Counted from the stretch's first letter, positions 1-9,240 are shown. The stretch is DNA of 64,000 nt from Ehrlichia chaffeensis str. Arkansas (GCF_000013145.1 NC_007799.1:930001-994000); one strand, 5' to 3'. The notes: generated by a model from the letters alone, not told the origin. Numbers and translations are program-made.

Positions 1-836
1 TCCATATGACCTACATCTTTAAAGCCATAATCTTTTGCTATAGCTTCACTATCTCGCATACCTTTCATAACATATACACTTTTAACAGTAACTGACATAT
101 CTGTAGTTTTTCCAGCAAGATGTACCATACCATAATCGTTAGGGAAAGTTAGAGGAAAAGTTTTAGATTCCCCAACTTTCATACCTATCAACTGATCTTC
201 AAATTCTCTTAAAGCTACACCTTTACCTAACACCAACACAAAGTCCTTGGCAGAACCGCCTCTCAAGATTTTACCTTTTATTTTATTTTGATAATCAATA
301 ACTAATTTATCACTGCCTTGAATTACATATTCCGGATCATCCACTATAACAAAATCAGGTCTTTGTTTTTTTAAATTTTCTATAAATTCATTGACATCAC
401 ACTCTTGTATATCAACTTCTATATCGCTTAAAACTATATTATCAATATCCATTAATGGAGCTTCAGGCATAACCTCAAAACTCAGTTTATAGACTAAATC
501 TTCTTCTTTATCATTATCAGAGTAATAGCTAGGATAAGAAACAATATCAATATTCGATGATATTATCTCTCCAAATTTACTATTTTTAACAAAATCAGAA
601 GACGTACTTTCAATAGTCTTCTTCACTACACTAGTCATAGCTTCATTTAAATATTCTTTCCTTACTAAATCAATTGAAGCCTTTCCTACTCTAAAGCCAG
701 GTACCTTTACATTCATAGCAATCTCTGACAACTTAGAATCTAACTGGTCTAAAAAATACTTTTTATCAACAGCAAATTCATATTCCCACTTCAATTTATC
801 ATTTGAAACTTCTCTAACTACATAACTATTCAGCAT
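1..836 (-). CDS. tig: Trigger factor, N-terminal part (runs off window)
   Basis: Ribosome-associated chaperone and prolyl isomerase that meets nascent chains at the tunnel exit. About 278 residues are visible. They include the N-terminal ribosome-binding domain with the GFRVGKA loop (near residue 48), which matches the family signature GFRxGK, then the FKBP-like domain (around residues 155-240). The start ATG at 834-836 opens [13 protein letters not shown]. The C-terminal chaperone domain lies outside the window. It follows tRNA-Lys and tRNA-Leu on the same strand with short gaps, so the three are probably co-transcribed. Its first about 18 codons are duplicated in inverted orientation at 6536-6590. 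Confidence 0.95.
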   Translation of the reverse strand, partial: MLNSYVVREVSNDKLKWEYEFAVDKKYFLDQLDSKLSEIAMNVKVPGFRVGKASIDLVRKEYLNEAMTSVVKKTIESTSSDFVKNSKFGEIISSNIDIVSYPSYYSDNDKEEDLVYKLSFEVMPEAPLMDIDNIVLSDIEVDIQECDVNEFIENLKKQRPDFVIVDDPEYVIQGSDKLVIDYQNKIKGKILRGGSAKDFVLVLGKGVALREFEDQLIGMKVGESKTFPLTFPNDYGMVHLAGKTTDMSVTVKSVYVMKGMRDSEAIAKDYGFKDVGHM

Positions 837-864
837 ATTACAATACCCTTACTGATATATAAAG

Positions 865-946
865 TGCGGATAGAGGGACTTGAACCCCCACAAGTTTCCT
901 TACTAGGACCTAAACCTAGCACGTCTACCAATTCCGCCATATCCGC
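865..946 (-). tRNA. tRNA-Leu (anticodon UAG)
   Basis: 82 nt on the minus strand. The acceptor GCGGATA pairs with TATCCGC and the discriminator is A. The anticodon loop TTTAGGT sits between CTAGG and CCTAG, giving anticodon TAG. There is a long class II variable arm, and the T-loop TTCAAGT is intact. It lies 28 nt upstream of the trigger factor start. A degenerate inverted copy is at 6425-6506. Confidence 0.95.
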
Positions 947-1127
947 ACAAAAATCATCGCTACAATATTAACAAACTATCAAGCACCAAATTATAGACAC
1001 TTATCAGATAATTCTCAAGATTTTATAATCAAGTAGTAGACTTTACAATACGAGATAATTTTATTATACCAGCCCTATTATAACGATCACTTAACTACAT
1101 TATAAAACATTCACAACTTTCAATAAG

Positions 1128-1200
1128 TGATCCCGGTGTGATTCGAACACACGACATACTGATTAAGAGTCAATCGCTCTACCAACTGAGCTACGGGATC
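1128..1200 (-). tRNA. tRNA-Lys (anticodon CUU)
   Basis: 73 nt on the minus strand. The acceptor GATCCCG pairs with CGGGATC, discriminator A. The anticodon loop CTCTTAA gives CTT, and the T-loop TTCGAAT is canonical. It is the first gene of a tRNA-Lys, tRNA-Leu, tig run. Confidence 0.95.
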
Positions 1201-1226
1201 TTATAATTTACCACCCTTAAGTAATT

Positions 1227-1255
1227 AGACTAAACTTTGATAACACTTTTGTCAA
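1227..1255 (-). promoter_or_regulatory. Likely promoter of tRNA-Lys/tRNA-Leu/tig
   Basis: On the minus strand a perfect -35 TTGACA (1250-1255) is followed after 17 nt by a weak -10 TAGTCT (1227-1232). Transcription would begin about 20 nt before the tRNA-Lys 5' end. The -35 box and spacing are good and the -10 is poor. Confidence 0.5.
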
Positions 1256-1445
1256 ATTCAAACACGTAACCTTTTACTTTATTATTTGATTAACATTGTA
1301 TTAACATAAAATACCTATTTTTCATTAAACTAATTTAATATTTTTTTCAATACGGTAATCTTGACTATTAACACTATAAATTATACAATAAGTGGATGCT
1401 AGATTAGCATAATTACGGAGTTTTCATGCTGCAAGGTTACATCAC

Positions 1446-1616
1446 ATGAGATTATTACAAATTCTTTTTCTTATGATATTAATGTGCACTATATCTAGTT
1501 GTGGTACTTTTTCAAAAAGAGAGCGCAGAATTAAGAGCCCATGCATCAATTCAGTAGACAGTAGTTCAGATTGTTATAAGTACCGTGTAAACGATCATTG
1601 GTTAAAACATCAGTAA
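1446..1616 (+). CDS. Small predicted lipoprotein, 56 aa
   Basis: A short frame, ATG at 1446 and TAA at 1614-1616. It begins with a hydrophobic signal sequence (MRLLQILFLMILMCTISSCG). Cys-19 is preceded by ISS, a lipobox-like site for lipidation and export. The mature part is about 38 residues, basic at first (KRERRIK), with two further cysteines and a Trp near the end. No domain is recognised. It stands alone on the plus strand upstream of pgpA, with a small hairpin after the stop. Initiation at the ATG is assumed, since no strong Shine-Dalgarno is visible. Small rickettsial lipoproteins are poorly characterised, so no function is proposed. Confidence 0.6.
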   Translation: MRLLQILFLMILMCTISSCGTFSKRERRIKSPCINSVDSSSDCYKYRVNDHWLKHQ

Positions 1617-1629
1617 TTAGCATATTAAT

Positions 1630-1647
1630 ACTTCTTGTATAAGAAGT
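1630..1647 (+). terminator. Short hairpin after the small lipoprotein gene
   Basis: ACTTCTT and AAGAAGT form a 7-bp stem with a 4-nt loop, 13 nt after the stop codon, followed a few bases later by a T-rich stretch. The stem is AT-rich and short, so this is only a possible weak terminator. Confidence 0.3.
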
Positions 1648-1699
1648 TAGGCTTATTTTAATAGTTTAAGTATTTTTATTTTTTTCATGTAGAGGTAGT

Positions 1700-2206
1700 A
1701 TGCAATTATATACAATAGTAGCTACATGGTTTGGATGTGGAAATATAACTAGAGCTCCAGGAACTATTGCTAGTTTTGCTACAATGCTACTTTCTCCTGC
1801 TATTATATTAAATAATTTATTTGGCATATTAATTATCGTATTAACAGGCATCATGGGTTTATTTGCAATTCCAAAATATTTACTGGACCACCCTAATATA
1901 GTTGACCCTAAAGAGATTGTTATAGACGAAGTCATCGGGCAATTAATAGCATTTTCTATCCCTATAGTCTTCTTCAGATATTATCAATACGTACCTCAGA
2001 CATTTAACACTTTGTATTTATTATTTTATATTAAAATACTCATTACAAGTTTTATATTATTCAGGATATTCGATATAACAAAAATATGGCCAATAAATAT
2101 TCTTGAAAGAATATCTGGCACTACCGGCATAATACTAGATGACGTACTTGCAGGTATTATGTCCTCTATATGCACTATATTTATTATTGCTAAAATAGGT
2201 ACTTAG
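1700..2206 (+). CDS. pgpA: Phosphatidylglycerophosphatase A
   Basis: Removes the phosphate from phosphatidylglycerophosphate to give phosphatidylglycerol, at the inner membrane. The 168 residues are the usual length for PgpA. Family marks are FGCGNITRAPGT near the N terminus, the acidic segment with IVIDEVIGQ (about residues 74-82), FRIFDITKIWP in the next helix pair, and GIILDDVLAG near the C terminus. Several hydrophobic segments span the membrane. The stop is one base before the GTG start of the next gene, so translation of the two is probably coupled. Confidence 0.93.
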   Translation: MQLYTIVATWFGCGNITRAPGTIASFATMLLSPAIILNNLFGILIIVLTGIMGLFAIPKYLLDHPNIVDPKEIVIDEVIGQLIAFSIPIVFFRYYQYVPQTFNTLYLLFYIKILITSFILFRIFDITKIWPINILERISGTTGIILDDVLAGIMSSICTIFIIAKIGT

Positions 2207-2207
2207 A

Positions 2208-2996
2208 GTGGAAAATGAACATATTTCTTCCTTGGTAACAAGTAACTTAAAAGATTACATGATACATACAATGCAAACATCAAGTCTAGAGATTCATTAC
2301 TTTCAAAACATTACGTTAACCATCAATAACAGTAAGAGTTCCTTACTTAACTTTGCTTTTCACGATAGTACAACAAATGAATGTAATGAAGAGGCTGTAA
2401 AAGAAGTTATACAATTTTTAAAAAAGAGAAACATAGACGCAACATGGCCAGTAGACTCTCACATGAAAAAATTAAAAATGACTCTTGAAAAACTAGGCTT
2501 AATAAGCGTCAGTCTTCCTAAAAAAGCTCTTGCAAACATAGAAAATTACATTATGCCGCCCACAAAAGGCCCAAACATTACGCTAGATATTGTAAATAAT
2601 AAAGAAAAGTTATTAGAACTAGATGACATTGCCTTAAGAGTATTTTATAGTCAAAAAAATGAAGTGGCAACTTTCTTAAGAGGGTTAGCTAACCATCATG
2701 ATATCAATAATTCTAAATTAAAGTTTTTCTTAACAAAGTGTGATAACATTAAAGTAGGTATATGTGGAATGTATGTACAAGATAAAGTTGTGGGATTTTA
2801 TAGTGATGGTGTACTTCCCGAATATCGTAATAAAGGGATAGCAAGCCAAATGGTATTAGAAAGAATAAAAATAGCAAAAAACCAATACAATTGTTCTTAT
2901 GCAGTAGCTCAATGTATGAAACCTTCTGTAAATCTATATAAAAGATTAGGATTCAAAATGCTTGGTAGTTTGTCTTTATACACATCTTTGGTGTAG
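2208..2996 (+). CDS. GNAT-family N-acetyltransferase
   Basis: Predicted acyl-CoA-dependent N-acyltransferase of 262 residues; the substrate is unknown. The recognisable part is C-terminal (about 185-255). It contains VVGFYSDGVLPEYRNKGIAS, where RNKGIAS fits the acetyl-CoA pyrophosphate-binding loop (R/Q-x-x-G-x-G/A), and then NLYKRLGFKMLG, the usual last helix and strand. The first 130 residues look unlike a GNAT core and may be a second degenerate acetyltransferase-like half. The start is a GTG directly after the pgpA stop, with AGG about 8 nt upstream; the next internal ATG would delete part of the fold. Confidence 0.8.
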   Translation: MENEHISSLVTSNLKDYMIHTMQTSSLEIHYFQNITLTINNSKSSLLNFAFHDSTTNECNEEAVKEVIQFLKKRNIDATWPVDSHMKKLKMTLEKLGLISVSLPKKALANIENYIMPPTKGPNITLDIVNNKEKLLELDDIALRVFYSQKNEVATFLRGLANHHDINNSKLKFFLTKCDNIKVGICGMYVQDKVVGFYSDGVLPEYRNKGIASQMVLERIKIAKNQYNCSYAVAQCMKPSVNLYKRLGFKMLGSLSLYTSLV

Positions 2997-3037
2997 GAAT
3001 TTACTAGAATTATAACAGATTAAGAAGATACATTATT

Positions 3038-4183
3038 ATGTTTACTTACATTACCATTTTTTTGTTAATATTTGTTTTAGGTTTATTAATCAATGCTTAT
3101 TATCGTGCTAACATCAACATTTGTGCTCTAAAACATAATAATAATCTTATTAACAGTTTATTATCAACTTTAGGAGATGGGTTCTACCTTTGGGATGAAA
3201 AACGGCGTATAGAAAAATTTTCTCCGAACCTACAAATTTTACTTAACACTGTATTCTATTCTTTTGACGAATTTGCTGACTTTTTTGAAGAATCAAAAGA
3301 ACTACAAAAAAAGTTTACTGAAGCTAAAAAAGTTAACAAATCTTTTACTATAGACTTAAAAGGACAAGATACAGAAATTTATTGTTCTTGTTATGGGCAA
3401 AGTATAGTCGACACTAATGGACAAATCATAGGAGTCTTGCTGTGGGTACAAAATATAACAAACTATAAATTATCAATAACAAGCTTAGAATATGAAAATA
3501 CAAAATTAAAAGAGAACCTACTAAACTACACTGACATATTAAACAACTTACCATATCCACTATGGAAAAGAGGGAAAGATTCCAAAATTAAGACTAAGAA
3601 TCTATTTTATTCTGAACTTGTACAACACAACTTAAACATAGACACAGCCCACAATACACGACTTATCAATAAAAAGAACAACAAAATTAGTCAAAAAATA
3701 CAATACGCTATCATCAATAATGAAAGAAAGCTATACAACATGGTAGAAATCCCAATTAAAAACTCAAATGAATTTATTGGATATGGAGAAGATATCACAC
3801 GACTTAATTATTTTGCTCAAGAACTAAAAAATTATACTACCCTACAAAAAAACTTATTAAACAACCTTCCAAATGCCGTGGCAATATACAATAGAGATGG
3901 ATCAATTATATTTTACAACAGAATTTTCACAAAATTTTGGCAGTTAAATTCTTCATGGCTAGATACTCATCCAAACTACTCAAGTATTTTGCAAAAAATA
4001 TACGAAGATAGTAACCTCTTAGACAAAGAAAAATTTGACTTAATAAACCAACAACAATATGAAATATTTAAACAAATTACTGAACCATACCACGGAACTA
4101 TGGTATTAAAAGACAATACTACTTTAAAAATTATAGTAATCCCAAACTTTAAACAAGAATTAACCTTTATATACAACAAATAA
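3038..4183 (+). CDS. Membrane-anchored multi-PAS protein lacking a kinase domain (DivL-like sensor remnant)
   Basis: 381 residues with one N-terminal membrane helix (1-22) and three PAS-like units at about 35-150, 165-255 and 265-381. The last unit carries LLNNLPNAVAIYNRDGSIIF, a typical PAS start. The order and wording of these PAS units resemble alphaproteobacterial DivL-type sensor kinases (from memory of the family). In those proteins the last unit runs on through an EDVT-like junction into a histidine kinase. Here the frame stops at FIYNK, just where that junction is expected, so no H-box, N-box or ATPase domain is present. Either it is a truncated kinase or a stand-alone ligand or partner sensor. 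The stop faces iscX, 35 bp away. Confidence 0.75.
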   Translation: MFTYITIFLLIFVLGLLINAYYRANINICALKHNNNLINSLLSTLGDGFYLWDEKRRIEKFSPNLQILLNTVFYSFDEFADFFEESKELQKKFTEAKKVNKSFTIDLKGQDTEIYCSCYGQSIVDTNGQIIGVLLWVQNITNYKLSITSLEYENTKLKENLLNYTDILNNLPYPLWKRGKDSKIKTKNLFYSELVQHNLNIDTAHNTRLINKKNNKISQKIQYAIINNERKLYNMVEIPIKNSNEFIGYGEDITRLNYFAQELKNYTTLQKNLLNNLPNAVAIYNRDGSIIFYNRIFTKFWQLNSSWLDTHPNYSSILQKIYEDSNLLDKEKFDLINQQQYEIFKQITEPYHGTMVLKDNTTLKIIVIPNFKQELTFIYNK

Positions 4184-4218
4184 TATTGCTTTATTTTGAA
4201 ACCAACGCTTCCAATCCT

Positions 4219-4419
4219 TTATTTATTTTGACGCTCCTCATACCAAGACAACTGTATAGATTCAAGAATCTTTTCGTTACACCCATTATCATCGTCATCA
4301 AAACCTGGTAACCCTAAAATCATTAAACGCAACTCTGTAAATCTAGTATTGAATATATCATGTTCCGGGTAATGGTCCTCTAAAGATATAGCAATACTAT
4401 CAACATTATTCCATTTCAT
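4219..4419 (-). CDS. iscX: IscX, small acidic Fe-S assembly regulator
   Basis: 66 residues, the family size. It is known to bind IscS and modulate iron delivery during Fe-S cluster assembly. The sequence shows the hallmark MKWNNVDSIA start, the YPEHD and RFTEL segments, the acidic patch GFDDDDNGCNEKILE, and the terminal SWYEERQ. It is not inside an isc cluster here; both neighbours are unrelated. It converges with the PAS gene. Confidence 0.93.
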   Translation of the reverse strand: MKWNNVDSIAISLEDHYPEHDIFNTRFTELRLMILGLPGFDDDDNGCNEKILESIQLSWYEERQNK

Positions 4420-4537
4420 ATAAACACTCTACCTGAGATTATAACAATCATTGCATTATATACTACAAAAATATAAAGTAAACTACACTGCAATATACTA
4501 AAACACAAAATATATTTCGATAAAGGTAAAAATAGCA

Positions 4538-4832
4538 AGTAAGTAATATTTAAAAACATCTCGCATGATGAATTACACTGTATAGATTCATTAATTAGAT
4601 TATTAAACCTCACAATAATACCCCACTTCAGCATTACATAATAACATACAACCTCGTGTTCTAACTAAACATAACAGAGCATTTAAGTAATATTTAAGGA
4701 ATAACTTGCATGATGAATTATAACTATATAGATTCATTAATTAGATTATTAAACCTCACAATAATACCCCACTTCAGCATTATATAATAATATACAACTT
4801 CGTGTTCTAACTAAACATAATAGAGCATTTAT
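4538..4832. repeat. Two-copy tandem repeat, about 146 bp
   Basis: The block around gattcattaattagattatt occurs at 4585 and again at 4731, offset 146 bp, and flanking sequence matches over nearly the whole unit with scattered differences. It lies in the 690-bp gene-free stretch 4420-5107 between iscX and the permease. No coding gene is supported there; a 72-codon frame through it is not gene-like. Confidence 0.85.
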
Positions 4833-5107
4833 TGTAAAATCACTCAAATCAAACGTTCATGCTTAATCTAAGAAAAATATCATCATATACATCCCAAATA
4901 CCTAAAACAAACATACAAATAACAAAACAATAACCCTATAACAAACTGACACATCATTTCAGGTATACAAAATAAACAATCTAACTTTTCTTCATATGAA
5001 CACTATACATAACTTTAGATAATTATAAACACACATCTCTATAAAACTATAGCTACTAATATTTATAGGTTTTCTTATCCTTTAACTATATTTATCACAA
5101 TGGTTTC

Positions 5108-6247
5108 TCAATCAGCATTATTATAAAATTTACTACCCATATAGTGGGCTATAAGTGCTCTTACAAATACACCAACTATTGCTGTTATAGGAATTGACAA
5201 TAATACCCCTGTAAATCCAATTTGTGATCCACATGTTATCATTCCAATAATTATCCATATAGGATGTATATCTACCCGTTTTCCTATTAATAATGGAGTA
5301 ATAATATTCGACTCAACTAACTGTCCAACAATGAACATTGTCACTACCACTCCACACATCGTCCAATCATTAAACTGTAACATTGTTGTAATGGAACTCA
5401 ATATTGCACATGAAATAGGTCCTATATATGGAATAAAAGTCATGATTCCCGATACAAAACCTATAATTAAAAAATACTTTAACTTCACCAAACTAAAACA
5501 TATAATGTAGTATACAGCCATGATAAAACATACACTTAATTGGCCTCTAATATAAGCTGAAATTACTTGGTCTATTTTTTTTGTATATAATCTAGCAATA
5601 CTTTGATATTTTACAGGAACTAGTGCATCAGCAGATTCAACAATCGATGGCCAGTTACATAATATATAAAATAATAATAGAGGAGTTATTAATATTATAG
5701 AAATTGTATAACTAATGCTTATACTAGAATTTATTGCACTAAACAATATACCATCTAAATTTTTTAGAAAATTTCCAAAAATACTTACAAGAGGTTTAAT
5801 GTTTTCGTAATGCAACAAACTTTTTAAAGACGCTTGCGGCAACTTTATTGCATCCGATACTTCTTCATAATCAATCATATTATATTTCTGAAGGAGAGAA
5901 ATGATACTGTCTTTATGAATCAATGGCACTTTTTCCATAAGAAACTTTATAAGTGATAACAACTGAGAATAAGCAAGGGGAATAAAACTGACCAAAAATG
6001 CTATAATTACACACAACGAAGATAGCAAAATTATAGCAACAGATAGTTGCCTTGATAGTTTAAATCTTTGTAACTTATCCACCAATGGATTAAGAAGATA
6101 AGCCATTATCATAGCAGTACAACACGGAGCAAGTACAGGTTTAATAACAAACATCACCAAAACAATTGCTAGTACAATAACACTACGTGTTACATACCTA
6201 TTAATTAGCTTGCAAAATTGATCGCTCATTAGTCTATGCACATGCAT
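5108..6247 (-). CDS. AI-2E/PerM family membrane permease
   Basis: 379 residues of a polytopic inner-membrane protein of the AI-2E transporter (PerM, formerly UPF0118) family. It has the usual layout: two helices near the N terminus (about 20-50 and 63-85), a soluble middle with amphipathic stretches (about 90-165), then a helical C-terminal half. The family-typical segment GIMTFIPYIGPISCAI lies around residue 260, followed by hydrophobic stretches to the end. Members have been linked to quorum signal export or ion exchange; the substrate here is unknown. It is a single gene with long spacers on both sides. Confidence 0.88.
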   Translation of the reverse strand: MHVHRLMSDQFCKLINRYVTRSVIVLAIVLVMFVIKPVLAPCCTAMIMAYLLNPLVDKLQRFKLSRQLSVAIILLSSLCVIIAFLVSFIPLAYSQLLSLIKFLMEKVPLIHKDSIISLLQKYNMIDYEEVSDAIKLPQASLKSLLHYENIKPLVSIFGNFLKNLDGILFSAINSSISISYTISIILITPLLLFYILCNWPSIVESADALVPVKYQSIARLYTKKIDQVISAYIRGQLSVCFIMAVYYIICFSLVKLKYFLIIGFVSGIMTFIPYIGPISCAILSSITTMLQFNDWTMCGVVVTMFIVGQLVESNIITPLLIGKRVDIHPIWIIIGMITCGSQIGFTGVLLSIPITAIVGVFVRALIAHYMGSKFYNNAD

Positions 6248-6413
6248 TTTTAGGTATTATACTATTTTAGTATTTTTTGCATAGATATATTATCCACTTA
6301 CTAGCCTGGGTTATTAAAAAACTCTACCACATTTAACAATTATTACTCTAACTCTTGCTCACTATACAAATATCGTAATAAGAAAAAAAAATGCTTTCTG
6401 ACATTACTTTAGA

Positions 6414-6590
6414 GATGATTTTTGTGCGGATACAGCAAAATTGGTAGACGTGCTAGGTTTAAGTCCTAGTAAGGAAACTTCTAGGGGTTTAAGTCCATCT
6501 ATCCACACTTTAAGTATCAGTAAGAGTATTGTAATATGCTGAATAGTTATATAGTTAAAGAAGTTTCAAATGATAAGTTGAAGTGGGAAT
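6414..6590 (+). pseudogene. Inverted decayed copy of tRNA-Leu plus the first codons of tig
   Basis: These 177 bp match the reverse complement of 782-958 end to end without a length change. The tRNA part (6425-6506) has a mismatch in the acceptor stem (CC to CA in the 3' strand), a disrupted T-stem, a T-loop TTTAAGT instead of TTCAAGT, and a damaged D-arm, so it should not fold into a working tRNA. One change turns the anticodon from TAG to TAA. After it come the ATG and about 18 codons of trigger factor, open until a TAG at 6596-6598. The surrounding stretch 6248-6654 holds nothing else I recognise. Confidence 0.9.
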
Positions 6591-6654
6591 CAGTTTAGTA
6601 AATACCACCAGATCAAAACCCAACTCGATGTATGAAGAACATTAGTAAAAATGG

Positions 6655-6740
6655 TGCCCACGGGGAGACTTGAACTCCCACGATCTTAATTGATCAACGG
6701 ATTTTAAGTCCGCAACGTCTACCGATTCCGCCACGTGGGC
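6655..6740 (-). tRNA. tRNA-Leu (anticodon UAA)
   Basis: 86 nt on the minus strand. The acceptor GCCCACG pairs with CGTGGGC, discriminator A, and the following three bases read CCA in the DNA. The anticodon loop CTTAAAA between GCGGA and TCCGT gives TAA. It has a long class II variable arm and a canonical T-loop TTCAAGT. It starts 7 nt after the rpsD stop and is probably processed from the rpsD transcript. Confidence 0.95.
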
Positions 6741-6747
6741 CTACAGA

Positions 6748-7356
6748 CTACCTAGAGTAGAACTCTATTACCAAATTAACTTCCATAGTTGCTGGATACG
6801 GTACTTCACAATACTTAGGTACCCTCAAATATCTTATAGATTTTTCTTGAGTATCGACTTCTAAGTAGTCAGGTACCTTTTGCTCTTGAGATTGCACTGC
6901 AAAAACAACTGCAGGTAAATTTTTTGCTTTTTCTTTTAGTGTAACTACATCACCTACTTTCACAACATAGCTAGATATATTTACTGTTTTACCGTTAACC
7001 AAAACATGTTTATGGGATATTAGCTGCCTTGCAGAAAAAATAGTTGGTACAAGCCCAGAATTATACAAAACACTCGATAACCTAGATTCCAATAATCCAA
7101 CAAAATTATCACCAGTATCGCCTCTTTTCTTATAAGCTTTCAAGAAAATATTACGCATTTGCTTACTATTTATAGCATAATAAAACTTAAATTTCTTATG
7201 CGCTGCAAACTGCTTACCAAAGTCAGAAGGTTTCTTATAACCCATACCGCCATGCTGACCAGGAGGATAATTCCTTGTATTAAATGGATCCTTAGATCTA
7301 CCCCAAAGATTTACACCTAACCTACGACTTGCTCTATATTTTCTCTGTATTACCAT
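6748..7356 (-). CDS. rpsD: 30S ribosomal protein S4
   Basis: 202 residues. Primary 16S rRNA-binding protein and assembly initiator of the small subunit body. It starts [19 protein letters not shown]. The S4 RNA-binding domain is clear at about 92-155 ([20 protein letters not shown], then [13 protein letters not shown]), and it ends [10 protein letters not shown] as S4 proteins do. The PPGQHG segment near residue 31 is also typical. It is followed directly by tRNA-Leu(UAA). Confidence 0.97.
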   Translation of the reverse strand: MVIQRKYRASRRLGVNLWGRSKDPFNTRNYPPGQHGGMGYKKPSDFGKQFAAHKKFKFYYAINSKQMRNIFLKAYKKRGDTGDNFVGLLESRLSSVLYNSGLVPTIFSARQLISHKHVLVNGKTVNISSYVVKVGDVVTLKEKAKNLPAVVFAVQSQEQKVPDYLEVDTQEKSIRYLRVPKYCEVPYPATMEVNLVIEFYSR

Positions 7357-7684
7357 ATACCCTTATTTATAAACAACTTAAAACAATACACGAGTACTAA
7401 AAATACTCTTAATATAACATGATGTAAACATATCAGTCTTGCAAATACAAAACTGCATAGATTTTAGTATCATAACTTTATCAATACATGTCAACGTATT
7501 TTTACGAATTCATAACTATACATTTATGACATAGTACTTACACAATTAATGTATTTATAATCCCTCTCACAATTTATACCACTTACCAGTTATTCAACTA
7601 CCCTATATGTTAAATTTACTAGCATGGCAGCAGCAACAATATTACTATTATAATGAAAATAAATTCATACATGGTAATTGATAA
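7357..7684. other. Divergent intergenic region rpsD / hda
   Basis: AT-rich spacer that must hold the promoters for rpsD (minus) and for the hda-thiD pair (plus). No clear consensus boxes, repeat or gene is seen. Confidence 0.5.
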
Positions 7685-8341
7685 ATGCAACTAACATTAT
7701 TTGATCTTGAAGATAGTTATTCATACCATTACCACGACTACATACTGTTAGAGCAAAACAGAACAACATACAATATGCTAATGAATCAAGAATGGAACTC
7801 CTTCATTCTATATGGAAAATCAGGATCAGGTAAAACCCATCTTGCACACATATGGCAAAAACTTAAAAATGCCATTTTTATTGACCAACATCTAATCAAC
7901 ACTAAAAAAGATATAGGAGACACAATATCAAATGGTAACGCCTTTATAATTGAAAATATAGATAACATAGATAATGAACTATCAATGTTACATCACTACA
8001 ACTATATAAAAGAAAACAAAAAATTATTACTAATGACTTCTTCTATAGCTCCAACATTACTCAACTATCATACAAAAGATTTAAAATCCCGTATATTACA
8101 TACTATGAGTGCCAAATTAGCTAACCCAGATGAAGAATTATTAAAAATTATGCTTATAAAACTATTTGCTGATAAACAAATACACATAGAACTAAAAGTT
8201 ATAAACTATATTCTCAATAACACAGAACGTTCTTTTCAAAATTTGAGCAATATAGTAAAATGCATAGACAGAAACCTACCTTACTATAATAATGGCGTCA
8301 CTATACCATTTGTAAAATCTATAATAGAAAAAAATGACTAA
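7685..8341 (+). CDS. hdaA: Hda/HdaA-like DnaA regulator
   Basis: 218 residues with the AAA+ core of DnaA but no DNA-binding domain IV, as in Hda. Hda is known to bind the sliding clamp and drive hydrolysis of DnaA-bound ATP, which limits re-initiation. The N terminus reads MQLTLFDL, a textbook clamp-binding motif (QLxLF). The Walker A is GKSGSGKT (44-51), the Walker B region is AFIIENID (about 96-103), and an LKSRI segment (about 138) carries the sensor or arginine-finger position. Its stop overlaps the thiD start by 8 nt, so the two are translationally coupled. Confidence 0.9.
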   Translation: MQLTLFDLEDSYSYHYHDYILLEQNRTTYNMLMNQEWNSFILYGKSGSGKTHLAHIWQKLKNAIFIDQHLINTKKDIGDTISNGNAFIIENIDNIDNELSMLHHYNYIKENKKLLLMTSSIAPTLLNYHTKDLKSRILHTMSAKLANPDEELLKIMLIKLFADKQIHIELKVINYILNNTERSFQNLSNIVKCIDRNLPYYNNGVTIPFVKSIIEKND

Positions 8342-9143
8342 ACATCAATATAAAGGTCGAGTATTAACTATAGCCGGTTCTGATTCAGGAGGTGGTGCTG
8401 GTATCCAAGCAGATATCAAAACTATATCAGCATTGGGATGTTATGCTGCAAGTTGTATTACATCAGTAACAGCACAGAATACAACTCAAGTTTACAGTGT
8501 ATATAATATGCCACAACATATTATCCAGCAACAAATAGAAGTTGTTTTATCTGACATTAATATAGACACCATTAAAATTGGTATGTTACCTTCCTCTAAA
8601 GCAATAAAAGCAGTAGCACAATCCTTGCCAGATATCCCTATTATTGTAGATCCAGTAATGGTATCGGCATCAAATTTTAGATTAATGGACAGTAGTGCAA
8701 TTTCTGACTTTATAGAATATATAATTCCAAAAACAACAATAATTACACCAAATATACCAGAAGCAGAAGCTTTAGCTCAAATTGAGATAAAAGATCAAAA
8801 TGACATGACAAAAGCAAGTAAGATAATAAAATCACTTGGGACTAAACACGTTCTGATTAAAGGAGGACACATCAATCAAGAGATTATAAATAACATTTTA
8901 CTAACAGAAGAAAATCAAATTATAAATTTCTCACATAAAAGAATATCTAAGAAGGAATTACATGGCACAGGTTGTACTCTATCGTCAGCCATTGCAAGTT
9001 TTATAGCACAGAAGATGTCAATACAAGAAAGTGTAAATCTAGCAATCCAATATATCCTCAATACCATAAAGATAGTACCACAAATAGGAAAAGGCAATAA
9101 TCCTGTCTTCCATAACTACAATACAATCAGTAGTGACCTTTAA
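8334..9143 (+). CDS. thiD: Hydroxymethylpyrimidine/phosphomethylpyrimidine kinase
   Basis: Phosphorylates HMP and HMP-phosphate in the pyrimidine branch of thiamine synthesis. 269 residues with ribokinase-fold marks: VLTIAGSDSGGGAGIQADIK near the N terminus, DPVMVSAS (about 103-110), TPNIPEAEAL (about 141-150), VLIKGGH, and the catalytic-base segment HGTGCTLSSAIAS (about 208-220). All the key glycines and the Asp/Cys positions of the GTGCTLSS motif are present. The ATG at 8334 lies inside the end of hdaA. Confidence 0.95.
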   Translation: MTKHQYKGRVLTIAGSDSGGGAGIQADIKTISALGCYAASCITSVTAQNTTQVYSVYNMPQHIIQQQIEVVLSDINIDTIKIGMLPSSKAIKAVAQSLPDIPIIVDPVMVSASNFRLMDSSAISDFIEYIIPKTTIITPNIPEAEALAQIEIKDQNDMTKASKIIKSLGTKHVLIKGGHINQEIINNILLTEENQIINFSHKRISKKELHGTGCTLSSAIASFIAQKMSIQESVNLAIQYILNTIKIVPQIGKGNNPVFHNYNTISSDL

Positions 9144-9240
9144 TTTAAAAAAATCTATAACTTTTATATAGAGAAAATTTCATTTTTACACTGTCAGTTT
9201 ATAGCTCTTAATTTAACGAAATAACTCAGGTCTTATCTGT

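Noticed and set aside
4416-4634. 72-codon minus-strand frame upstream of iscX
   Set aside because: It lies in a duplicated spacer, overlaps the iscX start and encodes only hydrophobic low-complexity sequence.
6425-6506. A third functional tRNA-Leu on the plus strand
   Set aside because: Acceptor mismatch, broken T-stem, altered T-loop and damaged D-arm; a real tRNA-Leu(UAA) lies next to it.
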